A stretch of 64,000 nucleotides of DNA from Bacillota bacterium. Its GTDB lineage: Bacteria; Bacillota; Clostridia; Lachnospirales; Lachnospiraceae. Positions 1-9,294 of the stretch are shown here, piece by piece; the first letter of the stretch is position 1; each line of letters begins with the position of its first letter. The stretch is taken from NCBI GenBank assembly GCA_023420935.1, contig JAEZUR010000039.1, positions 46,439-110,438 of the forward strand, given 5' to 3'. The position numbers and the translations under genes are program-made. The notes beneath the pieces are model-generated. The model ran no database searches. It was given only the letters and a program-made list of their open reading frames with translations, and was not told the DNA's origin.

Positions 1-1
1 A

Positions 2-1018
2 AGTAGAGTAAAACAAGTGTTAAGTGGCAACCGAGTAGTACAGGATGTTACCATCAAAGTAAAAAATCCTGGTGGAATTACAACAGCGACTGTGGCTACT
101 GCAACCGTTAATAGTATCGCATGTAGTAATGAAGGAACCTTTAAGGTTTTGGAAGAAAAAGTGATTACTGCTGATACAAGCGGTGAAATTAGTCAAATGA
201 AGGTGGAGGAAGGGGATCGTGTCAAGGAAGGAGATACCATTCTTATCTTAGAAAGTGATTCCGTAACCGATCAACTTGATACATACCAGTCAACTGTTGA
301 TTCTGCTCAAATAACTGTGGAAGATGCACAAAACGCAATAGAAGATGCTAAATTATCATTACAGGAGCAACTTGATGCTGAGACAGATTATGAAGTAACA
401 GCACCTATTTCAGGGCAAATCGTACGTAAAGATGTATTAGAAGGTGATACGATCAAATCAACCAACGCATCTAATGTATTATGTGTAATTTATGATTTAT
501 CTGCCCTTACATTTGAGATGAATATCGATGAGCTTGATATTAAAAGTGTTTCGGTTGGACAGAAAGTTCAAATTACTGCAGATGCCATTCAAGGAGAGAA
601 ATTTGAAGGTGAGATTACCAGTATTAGTTTGGAAAGTAAAACGAACAATGGTGTAACTCAGTATCCCGTAACAGTAAGAATTGGCCAAATAGGCGGACTT
701 CTACCAGGTATGAATGTTACTGGTGAAATCGTAGTAGAAAAAGCAGAGAATGTAGTTGCAGTACCTGTAGATGCTTTGATGCGTGGTGATGTTGTATATG
801 TAAAGGACGATACTGTGAAGGAGCCAGTAGGAGATGTTCCAGTTGGATTTAAAGAAGTAAAAGTGGAAGTCGGTATCGCAGATGATGAGTTTATTGAGAT
901 AAAAAGTGGTCTTGAGAAGGACGTCGAAGTATACTGTGTTCCACAAGCTGCTGGAGCTGATATGGGTGAAGTAGTGTACAGTGATGGCGAAACATCTACG
1001 GAAACAACCACAGAATAA
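2..1018 (+). CDS. HlyD/MacA-like efflux periplasmic-adaptor-type subunit (5' partial)
   Basis: Membrane-fusion (adaptor) subunit of a MacAB-type ABC exporter; in a Gram-positive it would sit outside the membrane and contact the permease. The reading frame is open to the left edge with no stop, so the N-terminus with its membrane anchor is outside the window; the first in-frame GTG (17) is probably internal. Visible are a biotinyl-lipoyl-like half (GEISQMKVEEGDRVKEGD), a short coiled coil (about residues 85-120 from that GTG), a second lipoyl half (VTAPISGQIVRKDVLEGD) and a beta-barrel ending near VPVDALM. A Thr/Glu-rich tail closes it. It lies 14 bases before the ATPase gene, so the three genes form one operon. 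The family call is firm; the substrate is unknown. Confidence 0.85.
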   Translation, partial: SRVKQVLSGNRVVQDVTIKVKNPGGITTATVATATVNSIACSNEGTFKVLEEKVITADTSGEISQMKVEEGDRVKEGDTILILESDSVTDQLDTYQSTVDSAQITVEDAQNAIEDAKLSLQEQLDAETDYEVTAPISGQIVRKDVLEGDTIKSTNASNVLCVIYDLSALTFEMNIDELDIKSVSVGQKVQITADAIQGEKFEGEITSISLESKTNNGVTQYPVTVRIGQIGGLLPGMNVTGEIVVEKAENVVAVPVDALMRGDVVYVKDDTVKEPVGDVPVGFKEVKVEVGIADDEFIEIKSGLEKDVEVYCVPQAAGADMGEVVYSDGETSTETTTE

Positions 1019-1032
1019 GGGGAGGTGCTAGA

Positions 1033-1782
1033 GTGGAAACTCAAATGATATCAGACATTAATGAGAGTGAAGATAGGCAACCCTTAATTGAATTGATAGA
1101 TATATACAAAATATATAGAATGGGTAATACAGAGGTAAGAGCCAACGATGGAATAAACCTTAAGATACATTATGGTGAATTTGTAGCGATAGTTGGTAAG
1201 TCAGGTAGTGGTAAGTCCACCATAATGAATATTATTGGGGCACTGGATGTGCCAACAGAAGGGAAATATATCTTAAAGGGGCAGGATGTTAGTAAAATGA
1301 AGCCAGATGAACTAGCAACTGTTCGTAACCAAACCATTGGATTTATATTTCAGCAATATAATTTGCTGAATCGTAATACCCTTTTAGAAAATGTGGAATT
1401 ACCATTGCTATATGCTGGAGCTAACAAGAAAACAAGAAGAGATGCTGCTATGTCAGCACTAGAAAGGGTTGGAATTGCAGATAAATGTGACAATTATCCC
1501 AATCAGCTTTCTGGTGGACAGCAGCAAAGGGCTTCTATTGCAAGAGCCTTAGCTGGAAATCCTTCTCTTATTCTAGCGGATGAGCCAACCGGTGCCCTTG
1601 ATTCCAAAACTAGCCGAGAAGTGCTTGACTTTTTGAAGAAAATGAATGAAGAAGGCAACACAATAGTTCTAATCACACATGATCGTTCCATCGCCGAAGA
1701 AGCACAACGTGTGGTGAAAATTCATGATGGGAAGATTGTCTTTGATGGTGAAGTAGAAGAGTATAAGGAGCTGGTAAAATGA
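1033..1782 (+). CDS. ABC transporter ATP-binding protein, MacB/LolD type
   Basis: Cytoplasmic ATPase that powers the adjoining FtsX-like permease. Walker A GKSGSGKST lies at residues 55-63, the Q-loop near FIFQQYN, the ABC signature LSGGQ at 159-163 followed by QQR, Walker B LILADE at 179-184, and the H-loop in LITHD. Length (249 aa) is normal for the family, with about 17 extra N-terminal residues. The GTG start at 1033 is supported by GGAGGT at 1021-1026. The stop overlaps the permease start (ATGA), which implies translational coupling. Such three-gene sets export antimicrobial peptides or other amphipathic substrates in Firmicutes; the actual substrate cannot be read from sequence. Confidence 0.93.
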   Translation: METQMISDINESEDRQPLIELIDIYKIYRMGNTEVRANDGINLKIHYGEFVAIVGKSGSGKSTIMNIIGALDVPTEGKYILKGQDVSKMKPDELATVRNQTIGFIFQQYNLLNRNTLLENVELPLLYAGANKKTRRDAAMSALERVGIADKCDNYPNQLSGGQQQRASIARALAGNPSLILADEPTGALDSKTSREVLDFLKKMNEEGNTIVLITHDRSIAEEAQRVVKIHDGKIVFDGEVEEYKELVK

Positions 1783-2951
1783 GTATAGGACAGGCGTTTC
1801 GTTTAGCAATGAAAAGCATTATTGGCAATAAAATGCGTTCATTTCTAACAATGTTAGGTATGATTATCGGTGTAGCAGCCGTTATAGCATTAATAGGATT
1901 GACCCAAGGTGTAAAAGATTACATACTACAACAGTTTTCTGATATGGGAACGAATGTGATTTCTGTTTCGCTCTGGCCTACCGACACACGAAGTGTGAGT
2001 GTGGATGAAATCTACGATATGGTGGAAGAGAATGGAGACATATTTGAATCCGTATCACCAACTGTTATTGCAAAATATACTGCTAAAAAAGGTAGCAAAT
2101 CTGTTGTTACATCCGTAAATGGGGTAAGTGAACAGTACTTTGATTTGAAGAACTTTGAGCTCTCTGCAGGAAGATTCATTCAATATTCAGATATAGCAAC
2201 TAGACATAATGCTTGCGTTATTGGAAGTTATATTGTTGATGAGTTATATGGCGGTAAAGTAAAACTTGGTGATTCCATAAAGATAAATGGTCAGATGTAT
2301 ACCATTGTAGGCATACAGAAGGAAGAAGCAAACTCGCAGAAAAATTCAACCGATGATTGTATCTATATCCCTTATAATAATGCAACGAGATTAAGTAGCA
2401 ACGCAGTTGTAACAGAATTTTCTCTAGGTGTAAAGGATCCTGCCTATGTAACAGAAGCAGAGAAAATACTGGATGACTTCATTTTTGCGATTATGAAGAA
2501 TAAGGATTTTTACTATATAATGAGTATGACAGCATTGTTAAAAGAAGTAGATACCATGATGGGTGTTATGTCAACAGTTCTAAGTAGTATTGCGGGAATC
2601 TCCCTATTAGTTGCAGGTATTGGTATCATGAATATTATGTTGGTATCTGTAGTTGAAAGAACCAAAGAGATTGGTATTCGTAAATCTTTGGGAGCCAAGA
2701 AGAAAGACATTATGAGGCAGTTTGTTATTGAGGCAGCAGCCATTAGTAGTCTTGGTGGCGGTATAGGTATCTTAATTGGTGCAGTTAGCACCACTCAGCT
2801 TGGTAAGGCATTTGGAGTAAATGCTGCTCCTACCTTAAGTTCTGTCTTATTGGCATTTGGTGTTTCAGCAGCGATTGGTATTGGATTTGGTTATTTACCA
2901 GCCAACAAAGCAGCAAAATTAAACCCAATCGATGCACTTCGAAGTGAATAA
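1779..2951 (+). CDS. ABC transporter permease, MacB/FtsX family
   Basis: Membrane permease of the exporter encoded by the two genes upstream. It shows the MacB layout: an N-terminal helix (MRSFLTMLGMIIGVAAVIALIGL, about residues 19-41), a large extracellular MacB periplasmic-core-like domain (about 45-260) and three C-terminal helices. The conserved cytoplasmic loop ERTKEIGIRKSLGAKKKDI lies between the second and third helices, as in FtsX-fold permeases. The length of 390 aa is typical. The ATG at 1779 overlaps the ATPase stop by four bases. No clear terminator follows before the next promoter at 2990. Confidence 0.92.
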   Translation: MSIGQAFRLAMKSIIGNKMRSFLTMLGMIIGVAAVIALIGLTQGVKDYILQQFSDMGTNVISVSLWPTDTRSVSVDEIYDMVEENGDIFESVSPTVIAKYTAKKGSKSVVTSVNGVSEQYFDLKNFELSAGRFIQYSDIATRHNACVIGSYIVDELYGGKVKLGDSIKINGQMYTIVGIQKEEANSQKNSTDDCIYIPYNNATRLSSNAVVTEFSLGVKDPAYVTEAEKILDDFIFAIMKNKDFYYIMSMTALLKEVDTMMGVMSTVLSSIAGISLLVAGIGIMNIMLVSVVERTKEIGIRKSLGAKKKDIMRQFVIEAAAISSLGGGIGILIGAVSTTQLGKAFGVNAAPTLSSVLLAFGVSAAIGIGFGYLPANKAAKLNPIDALRSE

Positions 2952-2989
2952 AATATATAATGAATTTAATTTCCCATAATAAAACTAAC

Positions 2990-3019
2990 TTGTGATGTTA
3001 AAAAAACATATGCTATAAT
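2990..3019 (+). promoter_or_regulatory. Candidate sigma-A promoter for the 799-aa membrane protein gene
   Basis: TTGTGA (2990-2995), an 18-base spacer and a perfect TATAAT (3014-3019) lie 31 bases before the start codon at 3050. This is the only promoter-like match in the 98-base gap after the ABC operon. Confidence 0.6.
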
Positions 3020-3049
3020 GTTACTGTGTAGCAAGGAGGGAGTTTTATT

Positions 3050-5449
3050 ATGGGTAAATTATTTTTAGAACGTTTGGATGAAATAAAAACAAGTGGACAA
3101 ATATCGGATGAGGTTTATGCTCAGATTAAAGAGGCATATCTTGAGGAAAAGAATATTGTAGTTAAGAAATTTCAACCAGCAAGCTATGATAAAAGGAATC
3201 AAGTAAAAGAAGAAAAACCAAAGCTTTCCCAAGAAGAACAAAAGACGAAAAACGTAGAAAGAAATATTACCATGATTCTAAGTATTGGAATCATATTTAT
3301 TCTTCTTGCTGGTCTCATACTCTCCACTACTACTTGGAATCTAATGGGTAACGGACTCAAAACCATATCATTGTGTATGGTAAGTATCTTGTTCTTTTCT
3401 ATTAGTGTATTAACAGAAAAGAAATTAAAAATAGAAAAAACATCATTTGCATTTTGGACTCTGGGTGTATTATTTTTACCTGTGATTTTACTATCCATTA
3501 GCTTCTTTAGTTTATTCGGTGAATACTTATCCATGGAGGGGCAGGGAAGCTGTTTATTTGGCATGTTTAGTGCATTAGTTTGCCTGCCTTTTTATATAGT
3601 GAGTACCATTAAGTATAAAAAGCAAGTTTTTATATTCTTAAGTATTCTAAGTACCATTTCTTTCTTTGCGTTCCTTAGTGCTCAATTTCATTTAAAAGGA
3701 AACAGTTCTTTTGGTATTATAATCTATCTCTTTGTTTTGACCGGAATATACCAGATAATCAAACGCAACATCCCAAATTATCATTTTTCTTTAGGAATGT
3801 TAAAGTGGTGTACCATAATCCCGTATTTTTATGTATTTGTAATTTATCTGATTACAATATTTATGGATCATTTAGTAGGACAGTATGAACTAGGAGTAAA
3901 AATTTCCTGGATTATCATGTTATGTATATGGATAGCAATTGGAATTTACTGGTCTAATCAGATGCCATATGGCGGTATGGGTGTCTTTGCAAGTATAGCA
4001 GTTGCACTTATCTCATATGTTATCTCAGATGTTCTACCAATAGAAGAGCAGGCATTTACCCAGAGCATTATTATTTTTACAGGATTAATTCTGTTTTATT
4101 TTTTCTTTTATTTCTTTCATCGAAATAGCATACTATCTAAATATAAGTTGGGGATTGATATAGCTGTAATTACTTTATTGTTGTTAACAGTATTGATAGA
4201 ACAAGTTCAACTTCCTATTCGTAGTTCTATCCTTTTTTTAATTATATCTGTTGTAGTTGGACTCACAACCTATCGAGCAAAAAACACTTCATATCACGTG
4301 CTTTTAGGTGCTTTTGGAGCATTCATGTTATTCATTTCAACCAATGTTCTTATTAGTGGTATTCAACTAGAATCTAATTATGATTTGGATCAAATAAATC
4401 TATTCTTTATATTACAGTTAGTGGTTATTGTTACACTATATTTGGCGTGTGGTGCTATCTTCAAATGGTATAAATCTTTTGTTGGTAAAGGCTTTCTTAT
4501 GGCGATTCACTTACTATCAATTATTTTATGGGTGATTGGCCGATCAGAACAGCTTTATAGTCAACTCTTTACAGATATTATATTTATTGGGATATGTTTT
4601 GGATGTTACTTTTTTACTCGATCAGAGAAAATGAAAGCTATTTATTTTTATGTATCAATATATCTGGGACTATCATTTATGTATGTGGTTTTAAAACTAA
4701 CAGATGGCAGATTTGGTATTATATCAAGTCCAAGAAACTCTCTATTACTTCTTTGTTTGCTTCTCTTTGGTTTCACTATGAGCCGAGTTGAAGTGTTTCG
4801 AAAAAGAGTAGGCATTTTATTAATTATTTTATTTCCAATAGGCCTAACGATTTCAGAATTACTATTAATAAAAAGTGAATCGACGCAGATACTTTTCTTT
4901 ATCTTACTAGTTTTATCTAATTTAAGCTTTGCAGTTTTTGTAAAGCGTAATACCATAGGGTTTAGCTGGAGAGGAAATACAGTAATACTTCCAGATTATA
5001 AAATGATTCTTCCACAACTTACAGGATTTTTGTTATTTGTGGATTTGGTCAAAAGGGTATCCTTGATAGATTTAGTGGAAATAGAAATTATTATGGTATC
5101 CACAGTTATATTGATGGACTATATTCGTAGACGCTTTTTTGGAACTATAGGTAAGAAAATCAGTATTCTATTTTCTATATGGTATACAATAGCTGGAATC
5201 ACTATATTCGTGGAAGTAGGCTCAGATTCTTTACAAGCCGTTATTTATGGCGTTATATTTATCGTAAGCATAATATATGGATATATCAAACAAGAAAGAA
5301 CATATTTTATTGGGGGAAGCATATTCTTAATAGTGGGGGTTATATTTAATACTTTAGAATTTTGGAGTAGAATTCCTTGGTGGGTATATTTACTTACAAC
5401 TGGAACTATTCTTATTGTTTTTGCAGTCAGAAATGAGATTAGAAAGTGA
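3050..5449 (+). CDS. Large polytopic membrane protein, DUF2157-like
   Basis: Function unknown. A soluble, charged N-terminus of about 70 residues (MGKLFLERLDEIKTSGQISDE, then a Lys/Glu-rich linker) is followed by about 730 residues of nearly continuous hydrophobic helices, probably 20 or more. The N-terminal sequence, with short helices and a linker before a long run of membrane segments, resembles the DUF2157 / SCO7613-C-terminal type of Firmicute membrane proteins; this is family resemblance from memory and not a proven match. The start has a strong GGAGGG site. It has its own promoter and is followed by ddl after about 100 bases. No catalytic motif was recognised. Confidence 0.75.
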   Translation: MGKLFLERLDEIKTSGQISDEVYAQIKEAYLEEKNIVVKKFQPASYDKRNQVKEEKPKLSQEEQKTKNVERNITMILSIGIIFILLAGLILSTTTWNLMGNGLKTISLCMVSILFFSISVLTEKKLKIEKTSFAFWTLGVLFLPVILLSISFFSLFGEYLSMEGQGSCLFGMFSALVCLPFYIVSTIKYKKQVFIFLSILSTISFFAFLSAQFHLKGNSSFGIIIYLFVLTGIYQIIKRNIPNYHFSLGMLKWCTIIPYFYVFVIYLITIFMDHLVGQYELGVKISWIIMLCIWIAIGIYWSNQMPYGGMGVFASIAVALISYVISDVLPIEEQAFTQSIIIFTGLILFYFFFYFFHRNSILSKYKLGIDIAVITLLLLTVLIEQVQLPIRSSILFLIISVVVGLTTYRAKNTSYHVLLGAFGAFMLFISTNVLISGIQLESNYDLDQINLFFILQLVVIVTLYLACGAIFKWYKSFVGKGFLMAIHLLSIILWVIGRSEQLYSQLFTDIIFIGICFGCYFFTRSEKMKAIYFYVSIYLGLSFMYVVLKLTDGRFGIISSPRNSLLLLCLLLFGFTMSRVEVFRKRVGILLIILFPIGLTISELLLIKSESTQILFFILLVLSNLSFAVFVKRNTIGFSWRGNTVILPDYKMILPQLTGFLLFVDLVKRVSLIDLVEIEIIMVSTVILMDYIRRRFFGTIGKKISILFSIWYTIAGITIFVEVGSDSLQAVIYGVIFIVSIIYGYIKQERTYFIGGSIFLIVGVIFNTLEFWSRIPWWVYLLTTGTILIVFAVRNEIRK

Positions 5450-5517
5450 AAACGGGTTGATTATTTTACTATTTAAGAGTAGAATGGAATAAAAAATCCA
5501 TAATAGGAGGGCGAGTA

Positions 5518-5535
5518 TTGCCTAGAAGTAAATAG
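5518..5535 (+). other. Possible five-codon leader ORF before ddl
   Basis: AGGAGG (5505-5510) is followed after seven bases by TTG-CCT-AGA-AGT-AAA-TAG, a complete five-codon ORF. Its stop lies just before the AGAAAGGA ribosome site of ddl. The first ribosome site is better than the one used for ddl. It could be a leader peptide, a remnant, or chance. Confidence 0.25.
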
Positions 5536-5550
5536 AAAGGATTATAAAAC

Positions 5551-6603
5551 ATGACAAAGAAAACAGTTGCAGTTTTGTTTGGCGGACAATCCTCAGAACA
5601 TGAAGTATCTTGCGTGTCTGCTACAACAATCATTTCAAATATAAATCAAGAAGTTTATAATACATTATTAATTGGAATTACAAAAGAAGGAAAGTGGATA
5701 AAAGTAAATAATGTGGAGGATATCGTATCCGGAGCATGGAGAAAGGGTACCACCACAGCAGTCATTTCCCCAGACGCAACACAGAAAGGTGTTCTTCTAA
5801 TCTCGAAGGACAATGTAACAATAGAAAAAGTTGATGTAATCTTTCCTGCGTTACATGGACTATATGGAGAGGATGGAACTGTGCAAGGATTAATTAGCCT
5901 CTCAGGTATCCCTTATGTTGGCTGTGGGGTATTAGCATCTGCAGTATCTATGGATAAATTATATACAAAGATAATCGTTGATACACTTAACATACGACAG
6001 GCTCAGTATGTTCCTGTACTGAAACATGATTTGGAGAATATGGATGGGGTAATTGAGAGAATTGAAGCCAAACTTTCTTATCCTGTTTTTGTAAAGCCTT
6101 CTAATGCAGGATCTTCTCAAGGTGTATCTAAAGCAAACAACAAACAAGAACTTGTGGATGCGCTTACGTTAGCAATCAAACACGACAGAAAAATTCTTGT
6201 AGAAGAAACAATTATCGGTAGGGAGATCGAATGTGCTGTACTAGGGGGCAATAGTCCTAAGGCATCTGGTGTGGGTGAGATTCTTGCAGCTGCTGATTTC
6301 TATGATTACGATGCCAAATATAATAATGCAGAATCCAAAACCGTAATTTCACCGGATCTACCAGATGGTGTTGTGGAACAAGTGAAAGATATGGCAGTAC
6401 AGATATTTAGAGCAGTGGATGGATTTGGATTATCTAGAGTAGATTTTTTCTTGGAGAAAGGTACTAATCAAGTTGTATTTAATGAGATTAACACGCTTCC
6501 TGGCTTTACTTCCATAAGCATGTATCCAATGCTTTGGGAAGCAAAAGGGATCGGCAAAATGCAGTTAGTTGAAAAACTAATTCAATCTGCATTTACAAGA
6601 TAG
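5551..6603 (+). CDS. ddl: D-alanine--D-alanine ligase
   Basis: Cytoplasmic ATP-grasp ligase that joins two D-alanines for peptidoglycan precursors. N-terminal FGGQSSEHEVS is the substrate-binding signature, HGLYGEDGTVQG and GIPYVGCGVLASA are family motifs, KPSNAGSSQGVSK is the ATP-grasp loop, and NEINTLPGFTSISMYP near the end carries the Mg/ATP-binding residues. The omega-loop region has YDYDAKY, the Tyr-Lys type of D-Ala-D-Ala ligases; the His that marks D-Ala-D-Lac (VanA-type) ligases is absent, so no built-in vancomycin resistance is indicated. Length 350 aa is normal. It is 11 bases from murI, with which it shares the peptidoglycan precursor pathway. Confidence 0.97.
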   Translation: MTKKTVAVLFGGQSSEHEVSCVSATTIISNINQEVYNTLLIGITKEGKWIKVNNVEDIVSGAWRKGTTTAVISPDATQKGVLLISKDNVTIEKVDVIFPALHGLYGEDGTVQGLISLSGIPYVGCGVLASAVSMDKLYTKIIVDTLNIRQAQYVPVLKHDLENMDGVIERIEAKLSYPVFVKPSNAGSSQGVSKANNKQELVDALTLAIKHDRKILVEETIIGREIECAVLGGNSPKASGVGEILAAADFYDYDAKYNNAESKTVISPDLPDGVVEQVKDMAVQIFRAVDGFGLSRVDFFLEKGTNQVVFNEINTLPGFTSISMYPMLWEAKGIGKMQLVEKLIQSAFTR

Positions 6604-6614
6604 GAGGAAGCTTT

Positions 6615-7421
6615 ATGTCTAATAATGCACCAATTGGCGTATTTGATTCTGGAGTTGGCGGATTGACCGTGGCTAGGGAGATTATGCGTCAGATGCCTGA
6701 TGAAACCATAGTGTACTTTGGAGATACGGCTAGAGTGCCATACGGTAGTAAATCAAAGGAGACGATTATAACATTTTCAAGACAGATCGTTAAATTTTTA
6801 CAAACGAAAGATGTAAAAGCCATTGTGGTTGCTTGTAATACCGCAAGTGCTTTTGCCTTAGAGACGGTAAAAGCGGAACTTGATATTCCAGTCGTTGGCG
6901 TAGTTAAACCAGGTGCTAAAACAGCTGCTACAGCCACGAAAAATAATAGAATCGGAGTGATTGGAACAGAAGGAACTATTAATAGTGGAATATATACTGA
7001 ATATTTAAGAGAGATAAAATCAGACGTTCAAGTATTTACGAAGGCTTGCCCTTTGTTTTGTCCATTGGTGGAAGAAGGACTTTTATATGATTCTGTAACG
7101 GTAGAAATTGCAGAACGATATCTGAGTGAATTAAATGGTTACGATATTGATACGTTAGTACTAGGATGCACTCATTATCCACTTATTCGGCATACAATAC
7201 AAAAGGTGGTTGGAGATGACGTAGTCCTTGTTAATCCAGCATATGAAACAGCAAAATCATTGAGAGAAGTGCTGATTAAAGAGCAATTAGTAAGTAGCAA
7301 ACGATCTGGTGAACATAAATTTTTTGTTAGTGACGGTGCAGAAAAGTTTAAGGCCTTTGCCAATACCATACTTCCGTGTGAAGTGATGGAAACGAAGGAC
7401 ATTAAGATTGAGCAATATTAG
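6615..7421 (+). CDS. murI: Glutamate racemase
   Basis: Interconverts L- and D-glutamate for the cell wall. Hallmarks are GVFDSGVGGLTV (residues about 8-19, with the catalytic Asp), VACNTASA (first catalytic Cys) and LGCTHYPL (second catalytic Cys with His). The length of 268 aa is typical. Ribosome site GGAGGAAG precedes the ATG. It is transcribed with ddl upstream and the DUF1934 gene 15 bases downstream. Confidence 0.97.
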   Translation: MSNNAPIGVFDSGVGGLTVAREIMRQMPDETIVYFGDTARVPYGSKSKETIITFSRQIVKFLQTKDVKAIVVACNTASAFALETVKAELDIPVVGVVKPGAKTAATATKNNRIGVIGTEGTINSGIYTEYLREIKSDVQVFTKACPLFCPLVEEGLLYDSVTVEIAERYLSELNGYDIDTLVLGCTHYPLIRHTIQKVVGDDVVLVNPAYETAKSLREVLIKEQLVSSKRSGEHKFFVSDGAEKFKAFANTILPCEVMETKDIKIEQY

Positions 7422-7436
7422 GGAGAACTATACAAT

Positions 7437-7871
7437 ATGATGAAAGATATACTGGTATCAATCTCTGGATTACAATATGAGATTGATCAGGATGAAGCGG
7501 TAGAAGTTATTTCGGTGGGTGAGTATTACAACCGTAATAATAAGCACTATGTTATTTATGAAGAGATGGTGGAAAATGAGTATGGTCAGAATTCCATAAC
7601 AAAAAATACCATTAAAATAACCGGTAATCAGGTTGAGATTATGAAAAAGGGACCTAATCAGATGCACATGGTATTTGAGGAAAACCAAAAAAATATGAGT
7701 TATTACAATACTCCTTTTGGTAATTTGTTGATTGGGATCTACACCACTAAAATTAGAATAAAAGAAGAGGATAACAATCTATATGTTCAGATAGAGTATG
7801 GGCTAGATGTTAATTATACGCATGTCTCTGACTGCAATATTAAGATAAAGGTAACATCAAAAGCATCATGA
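7437..7871 (+). CDS. DUF1934 (YwiB-like) beta-barrel protein
   Basis: Small cytoplasmic protein of the DUF1934/YwiB family, calycin-like beta-barrels of unknown function. The sequence is almost all predicted beta strand, with the family pattern ISGLQYEIDQDE near the start, YEEMVENEYGQNSITKNTIKI in the middle and LLIGIYTTKIRI before a final YGLDVNY strand. The 144-aa length fits. It begins with ATGATG, so the start could be 7437 or 7440. It closes the ddl-murI operon and is followed by a hairpin terminator. Confidence 0.82.
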   Translation: MMKDILVSISGLQYEIDQDEAVEVISVGEYYNRNNKHYVIYEEMVENEYGQNSITKNTIKITGNQVEIMKKGPNQMHMVFEENQKNMSYYNTPFGNLLIGIYTTKIRIKEEDNNLYVQIEYGLDVNYTHVSDCNIKIKVTSKAS

Positions 7872-7902
7872 AGTAATACAGTAGATTCGCAAATATAAGA
7901 AA

Positions 7903-7962
7903 AGCCGATAAAAATCCATTGTCATTTAGCTAAGACTTAGGATAGTTATCGGCTATGTTTTT
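7903..7962. terminator. Bidirectional terminator hairpin
   Basis: AGCCGATAA (7903-7911) pairs with TTATCGGCT (7946-7954), enclosing a small inner CTAAG/CTTAG hairpin (7930-7940). T-rich bases follow on the right. It lies between convergent genes and can serve both. Confidence 0.7.
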
Positions 7963-7979
7963 ACAATTCGATCAAAAGC

Positions 7980-8480
7980 TTATCTTGCTTTTTCGCTTGA
8001 TTTTTTAATTACTTTCGATTTCATCTTCTGGAAGAAGGTTTGTTTGGCTGGTTTGGCTTCTAGACCAGAGCGAAGACCTTTCACATCCATAATATAGATT
8101 CCGTTCATTACTGCTTTTATTTCTTTTTTAACAGGAATCAAGTCGAATACTTTTTCTTCACATACTAATGTCATGATCTTTGGTCCAATTTTAGCTTTTA
8201 CAATTGGAACCTTTGAACCACGAAGATATCTTGGTGTTTGGTCAATAACAATCTGTGGTAGCCCGGCTTCTTTTAGCTTCATACGTTTTTTATCTATAAC
8301 CAATAACGAAACAGACTGTGCACCTGCCTGCATCTGCGCTTGAGATTCCTCTGATTTCTTCTGTAATTTGCTGCCGTAGCGATAAAGTACGATTAATAAC
8401 ACAATTACGACAACTAATAAAATTAATAACCCAATGGTAAATGGATTTAGGCTAAATGCCAACATAGCATTTAAGTTCAT
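7980..8480 (-). CDS. Membrane-anchored protein of unknown function
   Basis: Unrecognised 166-aa protein. One strong transmembrane helix lies at about residues 15-34 (IGLLILLVVVIVLLIVLY), followed by a short coiled, Gln/Ala-rich segment and a cytoplasmic, strongly basic domain. That domain has a KKRMKLKEAGLP segment, then beta-rich VPIVKAKIGPKIMTLVCEEKVFDLIPV, and a Lys-rich tail. An AGGAGG site precedes the ATG. It is the last gene of the minus-strand group pncB-vanY-plsC and is separated from plsC by 71 bases. The layout suggests a small membrane scaffold; no enzymatic motif is visible. Confidence 0.7.
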   Translation of the reverse strand: MNLNAMLAFSLNPFTIGLLILLVVVIVLLIVLYRYGSKLQKKSEESQAQMQAGAQSVSLLVIDKKRMKLKEAGLPQIVIDQTPRYLRGSKVPIVKAKIGPKIMTLVCEEKVFDLIPVKKEIKAVMNGIYIMDVKGLRSGLEAKPAKQTFFQKMKSKVIKKSSEKAR

Positions 8481-8551
8481 TTATGTACCTCCTTCGTTTT
8501 TTCATACAACTGCTATTGTACCATTAAATAGTGAAAAAGAAAATAGCCAAA

Positions 8552-9280
8552 TTAAACATTTGGCTGGTTTTTTTCTAAGGTAGTAGAGATGATTTTCTGT
8601 ACATAAGCACCTAAGAACTTTTTATCTTCCTTCGGTAAATCTTTTACATATATAGGCTTACCGTATTCGATGATAACATGCGATTTATGAACCCATGGAA
8701 AATGATTTTCAAAAATTTCATCTGTGTTATTCATAGACACTGGAATGATTGCGCAACCAGACTTTTCTGCGAATTTTAAACTTCCTTCATGAAATGGAAG
8801 CATTTCGCTTTCATGATTTCTGGTGCCTTCTGGCATGATAAAGATAGAATACCCATTTTTTATCTGCTCTATACCCTGTAATACGGTTTTTAAGCCTTCT
8901 CTTGTATTATCACGATCTAAAAATAGACATTGTAAGTTTCTCATCCAATGACTGATACATGGAATGTGTTCCATCTCTTTCTTGGATATAAAACCAGTTA
9001 AGGTAGGAACAGTTGTATAGCCAACTACAATATCAAAATAGCTTCTATGGTTTGCTACATATAAAACAGCTTCATCCTGAGGGACATTTTCGAGTCCAAT
9101 AACGGTCTTTTTTACACCTGCTAGAAGCAGGATAATATTTAACGCTCCCACGACAATTGATTGAGATGATTTTATCTTGTTATGAGGATTAATCTTGCCA
9201 ATAATAAACTCGATAAGAAAAAGTGGTATGCTTATAATGGCAAAAATAATCAAGAAAAGTGCAATTAGTATGGTTCTCAT
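8552..9280 (-). CDS. Lysophospholipid (1-acylglycerol-3-phosphate) acyltransferase, PlsC family
   Basis: Membrane-bound enzyme that acylates lysophosphatidic acid to phosphatidic acid in phospholipid synthesis. The acyltransferase motif NHRSYFD (HX4D type) is at residues 77-83 and the glycerol-phosphate-binding EGTR at 151-154. An N-terminal hydrophobic segment (about 3-25) anchors it, and a second lies at about 42-54. The 242-aa length is normal. It starts 14 bases after the vanY-like gene, so the two are likely cotranscribed. Substrate chain specificity is not readable. Confidence 0.9.
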   Translation of the reverse strand: MRTILIALFLIIFAIISIPLFLIEFIIGKINPHNKIKSSQSIVVGALNIILLLAGVKKTVIGLENVPQDEAVLYVANHRSYFDIVVGYTTVPTLTGFISKKEMEHIPCISHWMRNLQCLFLDRDNTREGLKTVLQGIEQIKNGYSIFIMPEGTRNHESEMLPFHEGSLKFAEKSGCAIIPVSMNNTDEIFENHFPWVHKSHVIIEYGKPIYVKDLPKEDKKFLGAYVQKIISTTLEKNQPNV

Positions 9281-9294
9281 TTGGTAGCCTCCGA

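Noticed and set aside
658..1044. 128-codon minus-strand ORF opposite the efflux adaptor
   Set aside because: Antisense shadow of a well-supported gene, composition rich in Ser/Thr/Pro as expected for a reverse frame.
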